Below are positions 50,601 to 62,600 of a DNA stretch of 64,000 nucleotides, one piece after another. Below the pieces are notes generated by a model, which was not told the origin of the DNA, did not search any database, and saw nothing but the letters and a program-made list of their open reading frames with translations. Each line of letters begins with the position of its first letter. Within the stretch, counting starts at the first letter, position 1. The position numbers were made by a program, and so were the translations under genes. Source of the DNA: Anisakis pegreffii (taxonomy: Eukaryota; Nematoda; Chromadorea; Rhabditida; Anisakidae); the NCBI GenBank assembly GCA_035041965.1, contig JAPYMA010001661.1, positions 1-64,000 on the forward strand, read 5' to 3'.

Positions 50601-53600
50601 TTATGTGTATGTGCGAACGAATGCATTATTCGTGAGTCCATTATCCCAACTTCTGCATTTTTTACACCTGAAATCACTTTCATACAATTACTGTCATCGA
50701 AAGACGACTGCAATACAATACACAAATAATTTGAGGAACGATATATTATCATCTGTATTCCCATCGTACGCTCTCTATTCGTTGGCAAAGTTTTCTCGAA
50801 TATGCTTTTTGAAGTGTTTCATTAAAGATTGAGCGAACCTCAAAATATGAAATGCAAAGAGTAAGGAGCAATGCATAATAATTTGTTACCATTCAGAATA
50901 AAACCACGTTCAGGTAATCAAACTCATCAGACATTCTATATCTTCTCAAAAAATTCTCGGCATACACAATTGAAAATGAATGCAATTTGTTAAACAAACC
51001 AGCTGCTTTACACTGATCACGATTCCAATATTCGCGAACATATCCCGGAGCACATGCACATTTGATGAGCGGTCTTTTTGGAAGACATTCTTGAACACAT
51101 GTTCCAAACTGATCACAGAGATTTGTTACGTCTCAAAGTTGTTTCTTTTTTATATAGATAAACAAATACTGAACATGCAATGAAGGAAATTAGAATTGAA
51201 AATTTTAAATGTGCAAAATTTATTAAACTTAAAAGCTGAACGAAATTAATTATTTGAAGGAACTATAAATTAAAAGCGATGATTTTGATCTACAAAATGA
51301 AACAGAAATATTTACCACAATTGAATTCATCGCTTCCATCACCACAATCATCATAACCATCGCATTGTTTCGCATATGGTATACACCGACCGGTTGTAGC
51401 ACAACGAAATGAACTACGACAACTTTTATTGCCTAAATTGGTGCTATTCAAACTAGAATTAATCAAAAACATGATAAGTGAATGTCTTGATAAGAGAATA
51501 TTCGCGATGTAATCCCAGTAAAGTTGATTGAAAAGCATACAAGCAGCATTGTTTTCATCGGAATCATCCTCACAATCCGATACACCGTCACAGAATCCAG
51601 CTTGCGGATAGCAACGATCGTTTGAACATTTCAGGTGATTATCGCCACAGTCATGCAGTGCTTCAATACAATAACCATAAATTCACTCGTATCATTCAAG
51701 CGAGAGGTAAACAAATCAAAGATACACAACTGTATTGATCAAAACAACTAATTAAGCTGATTAAGAATTACCACAAACGCGAGCATCTTCATCATGTCCA
51801 TTCGGACATTGCGGTGTACCATCACAAACCATACTTCTTTGGATGCAATAAAGCGTTGAGCCTTTCGTTCTAAGAATATTCATTTATAGGCTTAGACTTG
51901 ATTGGAACTCCGAAAGAAACAAGGACACCGGGTATTTTAATGATAGTGACAATTCAACTGCAATCAGTTGGCCGAATTTAATGCGTTAATGAAAGCTAAT
52001 CTGTTAGAGTTTCGGCTACTGAAAAGAATGAAACCGTTTAGATGACAGAATCAAAAATCAATAAAATTCGCGCTGAAAATTGAAATAAATGATTGGCATT
52101 CATAATGGATAGAACAACAATAAAATTTACGCATTTCCATTGAAACATCGGAACGAAGTGAATCCATGTTCCATATTCGAGAAACACGCTGCAAGAGAAT
52201 TAAAAATAAAATGTACTGCAATACTGTCAATGAAATCAATCATGCCTATGCTCTAACAATAGAACTGTTTTCTGAATGAATGTGTGAATTGTTCGAACGC
52301 ATAACAAAAATGCAGCTAGCCTTTCACTGTGTTCGTTGGCTGATAGAAACATTCAACGATGTAATTATGATAACGGAATCGAAACATTGAAATAATGAAT
52401 CTCAATTTACACAAAAAATGAAACCAACAGCAATAAATTTCGTCTGATGCATCCTCACAATCAATAACGCGATCACATACTTGATTTTGTGAGATACATT
52501 TTGAAGATGGTAATCCGCATGCGAACGTTCCTTTCGTACATGCTAAATAGAAAATATCATTGTAGTGAATAGACATAATGACAATAGATGATATTACAAT
52601 CATTGTAGGTATTTTTGAACGATTGGAAGCGAACGAAGATATGATTTGAAGTTTCGATGGAATTCACTCGTTTTCTATCATCATTTAAATTAAAGTTTGA
52701 GAAGAGGTAATTAACAACAATGACGCCTTCATTGCTTCGATGAATCATATAGAGGTTTATCAGTTGAGTGCATTCAGAACCTGAAGCTTCGATAGAAGTA
52801 TGAGCGTGTATGCTCATCCTTCTGTCCAGACTAAATAGGAGAGGCAAAACAATTGCGATGAAATGAATGAACATCTAATTAATAACGATCACTCACAATG
52901 ACATCCAATTTCATCACTAAAATCAGCACAATCCCGGTGACCATCGCACTTTTGCGACAACCTCAAACATCCACTACCATCAGCACACCGAAAATTACCA
53001 TCACTACAATCTGACGTTATCACTGAATCAGCACAATCCACTTCATCCGAACCATCATCACAATCACGTTCACCATCACAGACCCACCTAAAGCAATGTA
53101 TCTTTTTATTATGAGGCATACCTATGTGTACACTAAAATTAAGCGCATAAATAAGAAACAAAAGAAACATACGATTTAGCAATACATCTTCCATTACTTT
53201 TGCACGAGAATTGATCAGACTCGCAACCAAGTGGACAATCTACAACGATGAAATGAGGAATAAATTTGAATAATTGGAAAGTAAGAAAAAAAGTGAAACT
53301 GAACTGTGTGTTACCTTTTTCATCATCTCCATCATTACAATCATTTCGGCCATCACATTTCCAACCAGATGGAATGCAACGACCCGATTTGCATCTGAAT
53401 TCATTCTCAAGACAAACGCGTTGCGCTAAATAACAATTATGATAACCATCACATTAAATGAGTTGAACTTAATTGGACGGAAATTCATGAGGATGAGTAG
53501 TAAACTATGTTATTCAATCGTTCAGATCACTGATTTGATATGAGATTTTGAATGCAATCAATACTAATGATAGAATGAACTGTTTGAATAAGATAAAGTA

Positions 53601-56600
53601 CGTTCCTGAGGTTCTCTCAAAAATATGTCACAGCAAAGATGACAATGACATGGAAATCAATAATTAATTCTCTTCTTTCTATAGCGGAAATCTAGTTCAT
53701 TCTTATCAGTTCAAAATTGCAACTACTCACAACACATCGTTTGGTCCTCATCAAGCGCATTTGCACAGTCTGCATGACCATCGCAGAGATTTATCGTCGG
53801 AATGCAAATGTTCTCATCACATCTAAATCGACCCAGACCACATTTTTTTCGATCTAAAATGATTCCTACTCAAATAAAGATTACTTGTTAAGCTCGACAG
53901 CACTTTCTTCAGGTGACATTTTCATTGTTTAAATTCAGAAGTAATCAGATGAATATTGTAGAAAGGAAAGAGCAATACGAATTGAACAACTGACCGCAAA
54001 ATCGTTCATCAGCGCCATTACCACAGTCATCAATACCATCACAAAGAGCCGCTTTCGGAATACATCTCGAAGTATTCGAGCATTTGAACTGCTCATCGCT
54101 ACACTGATACGAACCTGAATCATCAAATAGCACTATCAGCTTCACTCATAAACTATACTGTAGCTGAATTCTTTCATTGAGACATCGATACACACAATTG
54201 AAGGTTAAAGTTAAACAGGAATTTATATAGAACATTTCACAGCCGCAAAAATGTTGAATTAGTCGTAATTGATTTATAACTTAGTGAAATCAGGAGTGGT
54301 CATCACTATCTCCATCCTCAAAACGATCAATATTTCAATTTGAAAGTATAACGAATGAGAGGTTATCTCAGAAGATAAAATCGTACTGCATAATTCCGTT
54401 CTTTCGTCATCTCCGAGCGGACAGTTCACTTTACCATTGCATATATCTTGTGGTCCAATACAAACTGCTGTAGCATTTTCAGACTCCATTTCACAAGACA
54501 TCTGACCCAATTCGCACTTGAATTCCGGACATGCTCCTTTGATACCAAATCGTTCATCTTCCATATCTCCGCAATCGTCTTGTCCATCACAGACCCACCA
54601 GAACGGAAGACATTTGAATGTGTTATGACAGATGAAATCAGTCGGTTTACAGTCCGGTATGCACTTGCTGCCTTCAGCACGAAATCCTTGTGCACACACA
54701 CACGTGAACTGCTGCTGACTTGTTGAAGCCAGACATATGTTGTCACAATGATTTGCTTTACGGCATGGGTGTGATAAATGCTGCCCGTCAACAGCCATTT
54801 GCAGCAGCGGATGCACTATCTTAATGCCCATCGGTCTGTAGTGTGTGAAATTCAATATAACTGTACGCAGTTCACCATTCACTTTATGGGCTCGTTCCAC
54901 AGTGCGATTTGTCCAATCAGTCCAATAAAGAAAGTCTTCGAATACAGCCAATCCAAAAATATGTTTGACTGATTTGGTGATCACAGTACGTCTGTTCTGA
55001 CCATAATAATCAGATGAGCCTGAAAAGACTGACTGAGCTGCTTTGAAAGGCAATCAACGTGGGTATAAATGAAAGAATATTTGACTGAAGAATCAAATTA
55101 ACTAGAGTTGGGAAGAGAAAGGAAAGGGAAGGCATTTAGATGGGAGATCACGCTTGCATCAGCCGAGGTTGAGAGGGCAGTGGACGCCGAAAAAGCCTTC
55201 CCGGAATAGGCGGCAGAGCACGTGAGGTCTCTGTTTTCATTTTTATGACTGATATGAACATATATTGCGTTTGAGTCTAGAAGGGAATGTAAAAGGAGAG
55301 AGTATCTTCAGGATGGAAATGTGGGAATGGACGGAAAGAGACCGAAAATGTGAGGCATATCTGAAGCGCGCTGAATTATTTGAAAAACCTAGATGAAATG
55401 AGAAAAAATAACGTGAAACGAAGTGAATAAGAATTATTATGCGACATGAAACAGTGTCAAAAATAACCAATATAATCGAGATGACCATCGCCCCAGAAAA
55501 GACGCTTTGTTGTGGTATCGACAGCGAGCGCATTAGGCCATTTAAGTGATGTGTTGATTATAAGATTACGATTCTTACCATCCATATCCATACGACCAAT
55601 ATGAGGACGTTCACCCCAATCGGACCAAAACAAAACGCTGAAATAAAAGATTGTTGAACCTTTATCAAAACGAACTTCATGATGAATATTACAATGACGT
55701 TGACGCTTGATGTGACTAATCAAATAACGCAACAGTTTAAAAAATAACACAACTTTAATAACACGATCAGTACTGAGTTAAAAACTGAGGAATAGTGAGT
55801 AGAATCACAACTGTATTGTCTTTATGAGAAAATCTTCCCATAATTCTTCAATCGAATTCTCTAGCGAAACGTATAATAATAAATTTGTAAACAAATAAGA
55901 AGAGAAGATAAAAAAATTAACGAATAAGAAAACAACGAACGCTGCCATCGCATCTAGCACAATTGCTCTCGGCTCTTGTAGCGGTTCACCTTTTAGAAGA
56001 ATGTGACGATAAAGACCTTTCATATTGGCAACCGAAATACTATCACCATCCTGAATGCAATCAAATACAATTCTAAAATCACAGAAGATGTTTTCAAATG
56101 AGAGAAATTCCATCGGAAATTGCCTCAACGTAGTGAATATCGGACTAATGCTATATGAATGATAAGCAACTGTCTCAATTCAGAAGATGGGTTCACAGAC
56201 CTTATCACACCAATAGATGTTCCTCGCAAGCCAATCAACGGCAAGCCCATCAGGACTACCACCGAATAAACCCGATAGTACCTGCAACAAAATGGCATTT
56301 ATTTTGCGTACTGACATTAAATTGATCAAAACTGATGGGAAAACAAACCTTGAAGGTACCATTCTGCTTACTAAGCGATGTATATCCGATACTGCTGGCT
56401 GTATGTGTCACATCAGTCCAATAAACTAACTGAGACATAAAATCATAATCGACCGCAACACCGTTTGAAAGATTCGATAATAACGCACCTTTTGGAGTAC
56501 CAGTTACAGAGAACAAACGTATATAATGACGATTGATCAACAAAATTTCTGGATCTACTGAAATTTTCAAGTACATACTATTATCTGGTGCATTCAACTT

Positions 56601-59600
56601 AAATTAATTACAAACAGAGATGAATGCAAGAAATGAATTTGCACTGATTTAAAATCACTCAACCGAATACGAATATCACTGAAGAGCTGAAATGAACAAG
56701 ACGAAATCTTTTGAAAGAAATGAATATAGAACAAATAAAATAACTAACTCGAATCGCTGTGACGACATGTTTGTCGATCAGGGGCTAACTTGTAGCCTGG
56801 ATCACATGCACATTCAAAGCTATTACCACCTTTACTTAGACAATGCTGTGAACATGGAAAATCGTCACATTGATCATGCACTAAAAATAAATTCGCTGAG
56901 ACGACTTAATATGCATTATTTGGTTGCATTTCATTTTATATTCACATAAACGTCATAATATCGTGCTGAAGTAAGTTTTTTACTGCAGTGTAACAAAGAG
57001 CAACGATAATACCTCCGTTAGCAGAATATTCCTCATGAGCAGCGAATGAAAATGACAAGCATATGAATATGATAATGACAAGAAAGACATACAAATACAA
57101 GAACGATTATCGTGCTTGCTTATCACCCTTGGTGGAGTGCATTCACACCGATACGATATCGGAAGGTTAACGCAGATCTCTTCGCATGGCTCATCCGTAC
57201 ATTCATCAACACGACAAGTGAGGGGTTCATCCGAACTGAAATTTCAATTATAGCAAGTACGTAAAATTGGGATGAAATGCAAGTGATGAACAATTAGAAT
57301 TAATAAAAAAAAGTCATGATCTTTAGTGATTTGTCGTAAATAGATTACACACCAAGTACACATATAGCATAACTCTTTCAATACAGTTTTTACGCTTCAA
57401 TTCTGAAGCTAAAATAATGCATTCTGCAAGCAATGCATGCAATCGGATATATAAACGAGGACGTACTTATCACCACAATCATTCTTTGAATTACAGACAA
57501 GAGTGGCATCGATACAAACACCATTTGCACACTGAAACATCATCGCACCACAACCGCCCCGCGATGCATCTAAGCATAATTCGGGTGCTTCATCCGTTCC
57601 ATCTGAACAATCTTCAATACCGTTGCATGTCCAATTCCGAATGATGCATTCACCGCTTATCGCACATCGGAATTGCCATTGCTCACATTCAAATTGTTGC
57701 GAACGGTGATTAGCATGATGATCACAACTCAACGGCTCATCGCTTCCGTCATCACAGTCCTTTTGACCATCACAATAATGTCTTCTCGGAATGCATTGTA
57801 TCGAGCCGTGTACAGTTGCATTGCAACGGAATTCACTTTCTTTACACGATCGTAACACTGTCATTAGTGAGTCGTCTGCAATTGGATTTATTTGATCACG
57901 ACTGCTGTTCTCACATCAAATATGCACATCGTTTGCGTTCTTACTTGAGCAGGCGTCAACTTTGACGCTGAATCGAATAACATTTTCAGAAGTGATAATC
58001 GTTAAAGGCAACTTATTTTCAGTTAGGGAAATGCGCTATAATCGATGGTAAAGTTTAAAAGAAAGATCACGGAAAATTCCTCAGGATAACTCGATGAAGT
58101 ACACCATTTTAGGGATCTGTAAAAATGATGCTTCTTTCAAGAAGAATCGAAACGTCCGAATCAAAACGCAATGCGACGATGACAGATGCAAAAACGAACC
58201 ACATTCTTTCTCATCAGAACTTAAACCATTCTTCTCACCATCCATGCAGTCGTCAGTTCCATCACAGTGCCATTCCAGTGGTATACAATTTCCATTCGCA
58301 CACATAAAATAATTCTTTTCATCGCATAACCTGAATTATCTTCATACAACAGCAAACCTTGTATACTTCAAACTATAAGAATGAAATGAAGAGAGGATAG
58401 CCGACTCACCCCTCGCAGTTCTTTTCATCGCTTCCATCCCCACAGTCATCGTTACCATCACATTTCCATCGTTTATCGAGACATTTCCCAGTGGATGTGC
58501 ACGTATGTTCTAGGTCGTCATCACAAGTTTTACCTCAAAAGTATTTACTCATTAGTGTTATAATCTAAGGGAACTAATCACATATGTTGTAAATTGAAAG
58601 CATAATTTTACAGTGATCTGAGAATCATTATGAGAGTAAAGTTAGTGATTGAATTAGTAAATATGCAATTGGAACAGCTGGCATAGAGATTCGCTTGGAA
58701 TTCTGAAAGCAAGATTAAACGACATGGTCGAAAACTGGACATTCTGATAGAATTATTAGCGACAGATTACATTCCAGCGGCGTTTCGTGACGATTGCGAA
58801 AATGGACAATGATGAGAACTGCATCAGAAATGACATGAGAACTGCATCACAAAAAAATGGCAACGCTAAAAACGGTGCGCGTCGATAACCAAAGGGATCC
58901 CACAAAGAATTAACACAGAAATCTTTTGTTGGTTGCCTCTATATGTAGGATGCGAAACGAAAAGCTCGAATCATGAGCATAATAATGATGAAACTATAAG
59001 AGTTATTCGGCCAGAGATTGATATAAAAGGAGAGTGAGTAATCTTACGACAGTTATCCTCATCTGATGCATCCGCACAATCACGATGCCCATCACAAACC
59101 CATGCAAGCGGAACGCATGTACCCGTTGAATTACATCGATGCTCATATTTGCTACAGTTATCAATCTTTGAACGTTGTACACTTATTGCTGAAACTAATT
59201 CAATATTCTTTTCATTTATTCATTCTCTCCTTTCGAAGAACGATGATGAGCCAGCCAAAATCTCAGTCAGTAATGCCATGCCCACTTTAAAAAAAACTGA
59301 CTGAGCTTCGGCTTCGACTTCACGTTTTTAAAACTTTTCGACTCCGCGTTCTCAAAGATTCGGTACCAGCTCCAGCTCCAGCATTATATTCTTTAAAATT
59401 TCGGCTGCGAAGGCAGCTTCGTTTCTTTTAAGGTTTCGGTTGCGGCTCCGAAATTTTCTTTGATCCGCTCCGGCTCCAGAGCAAGCTGGGTTCGAAAAAA
59501 AAACGATCGTGCCGATCTTCATTCTGGCTACTGAATGTTGCTGTGATTGTTTTTTGAGGGAACCAAAAAGTTTTGCTGGTTCCGAAGCTCAAAGCATCGC

Positions 59601-62600
59601 TGACCACAATACTAGGTTCTTTCATGCAAACCACTTCAATGATGGTACAAAATTATTCAATTACATTTCAGAATACAAAATGAAATAAACTGAAAGATAA
59701 CTACAAAAGAGTTGTTGGTCAAAGAAAAAAGACGATCCCAATGGAAGTGAATCAACTAATCACCTTTATGAAAAGTAGGACACTTCTCTTCGTCCCAACC
59801 ATCCCAACAGTCATCATTACCGTCACATAACCATGCTGGGATGATGCACTGCGTTGTACGTCCACAACTGATCATATTTTGTCCAAGTGCTTTGACTTCA
59901 CTGCAGTTTCGTGGTGCTAAAACTAATTCCTATTGACATTTCAAACAGTTCGGAATCTAACAAGATGATGTACACGGTGAACTAAATGAATCAAATGTAG
60001 GCAGGCGAGTACAATCCAAGTAAATAAATAACGATAAAAAGTTACTGACGACATTTCATTTCATCACTAGCATCATTACAATCCATTTTGTAATCGCAAC
60101 GTACACTCATCGGCACACACATTCCGCTGTTACATCTGAAATGTCATATCACCGAATTGATACTTTCAATGGAAGATATAATGGATACATGAATTATGAT
60201 ATCTATCTTAATGTCGTCAAAATTAGGCAATTAGCAGGTTATTGATATTTTTAAAAAAGTTTAAAAATAAGTTGTTGAATAGCGACAAAGCGAATAAGAA
60301 TCAGGAGTACTTGAATTCATCTTGAGCACAATCACAGTCCACTTCATCTTGATAGTTCTTGCAATCATTTACTTTATCGCACTTTTTTGATGATCGGATA
60401 CAAACACCATTACCACATGAGAAATAACCATCACGACAGATTCGACGAGCTGCAATTGCATTCAAAATTATATTATCATCAAGCTTGTATGCTATCGATG
60501 AAATTCACAAAATCATAACGACAAAGAAGGCAAATAAATTTTCAATGAATTATACGAGTGAAAAAGGAAAGTGACTGGGATGGAAGTTATTCACAATAAC
60601 ATGATACGATGAGCACACTAGTGTCGTGCGAGGATCGGCGACCCCGTCCCCGACTTTCTTCCAGCCGACCACATTTCCGCGGTCCCCAACTGGGAGATTT
60701 CGTCCTCGACTTTTTTTTCCGCCCCGCACCACACTAGAGTGCACTACCAACGAGTACATCGATTGCATATCGCAATTGAAATTCAACCAATTTCATTGAT
60801 GTCTTTTGGTGATCTTAAACAAAATATGCTAACCACAAAATTCCACATCCTCATCTTCTCCTTGAGGACAGTCTTTGACCATATCACAAGTTTCTTCGTA
60901 CGGTATACATTTACTCCCGCCATTGCAAGCCCATTCGTTGACAGTGCATACAGATTGATATTCTGTGCCACAAATAAAATGAGATAAAATTTATGTTGAT
61001 GAAAGCAGTTTGGATCCATTTAGAATTCGTTGGAAATGTCAAAATGTCAAAAGATCACATGCTTTCTAAACGATACCAGAAACGATGAAGATGAAATGAG
61101 AAACGATCACGCTTTTGCATTTCTCGTCTATGTTTAGAGTAAGCGAATGACTGTATGAAGAAGAAAATTAAGTTGAATTGGATGAATGTACCTCCACTAC
61201 AAGTTTTATTATCGGCATTCAAACGTCTATCTGCATTGCAAGCACAATGTGGCTTGCCAGTGGCAGTTAGTCTGCATTCATCCTCACATCCTAGATTAGT
61301 CGTTGAACACGCATCAAGTCCACCTTTAACAACATTAGTTCATCTTTCGAACACCATTTGATTAAAAAACCGCTAGCAAATGATATCCCTGTTGGATCTG
61401 TTATCACATGAATATGATATGATTACAATAATAACAACCAACATTGATCGGCTAAGCTGTCCACTGCAACGATACCCATCGGTTGTTCGGTGATATTTGC
61501 ACGCAATGCTCGTGTTTCACCACCAGTCAACTTGTTCACAGCAATAACAGCACGATGGATCCAATCAGTAAAGAACAGTGTATTTCCCAATAAGGATAAT
61601 CCAAACGGATGAGCAGGATGCCCAATTGTAGACGAGTCATTTCCTTTCATTATTACCTAGAAGTATCACAAAAACTAATTCGTTCATCCCTCATAATATA
61701 TCATATTTCTTTGAACAATTCCACCTCCCCCCTCCTCCAAGAAAGAACCCTGGAAAATTTAAATCCACTCTCAATAGATCCTTTCCTTTAAGGAAAAACT
61801 CCCCTTTCGTACAAACTCAATTCGTGAATAAATCTGTGATTTCTCCCGAAAATTTGTTTAAAACTTTTACCCAAACTGACTCAAAAAAGCGCAGTATCAA
61901 TGTGGTTATTCAGTACCCTTATTCATTCGATTTTGTTGTGTACTCAGTAGCTTCTTTTTTAACGGATTTGTTCGAAAAAACAAAACTTAGGAGAACTACT
62001 TATCTTCATGAATCTCATGCCTTAATAACAGATCTGCATTATATTTCACTAATTAAAACATGGCATTCCTTTGAATAGAACTAAATGAATAATGACGAAA
62101 ATATCAATTCCATGCGTTAAAAATATGAACACTCATCCACCTCTCTGTGCTTGCCATCCATGTCACATCGTTCGATTTTATCCAATCTTGCATCTGACCA
62201 ATACAATTTTCGAGCAATGAAATCAATCGAAATTGCATTCGGAGTTCGAATACCTTCACTGATCACCTTCTCCTGCAATCTCTATCACTATTAATTGAAA
62301 ACATGAGTAATTTCCTGCAAAATTAGCTAATGAAGGACGCAATTTTAACTGTAAAAGTAATGTTTTGATCAATAAAAAAAGAACTGAATAAACGAACCCT
62401 TCCATAACCGCTGAAGAAAGCTTTCTCAATACTTGGATTATCATCCCTCCAATTCGTAAAAAATATTGTCCTGTAAGAAGATTGTTTCAATAAAATATTG
62501 AGAAAATCTCTAAAGACTTATTCTAGCTATCAGGGTACTACGATGCGATGATATAAACACAAAGCCTAAATATGGTAACTAGACAGCTTCCCTCAAAGAG

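Larger units (their letters stand above)
57467..60962 (-). other. LRP1: LRP: LDLa cluster of 10 repeats (cluster III equivalent)
   Basis: Ten Ca-binding LDL-receptor class A modules are spread over exons 60962-60834, 60449-60311, 60135-60050, 59916-59764, 59188-59048, 58533-58410, 58330-58200 and 57857-57467, the last exon holding three. Ca-cage ends are clear in most, for example [33 protein letters not shown] and [16 protein letters not shown]. The first module ends [18 protein letters not shown] and the second [16 protein letters not shown], so these are less canonical. A run of ten equals LRP1 cluster III. Confidence 0.9.

Noticed and set aside
52557..52874. 105-residue minus-strand open frame between LDLa exons
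   Set aside because: It lies in the intron between LRP exons 53087-52897 and 52542-52429, which join in phase; no Cys pattern of LDLa or EGF type is present.
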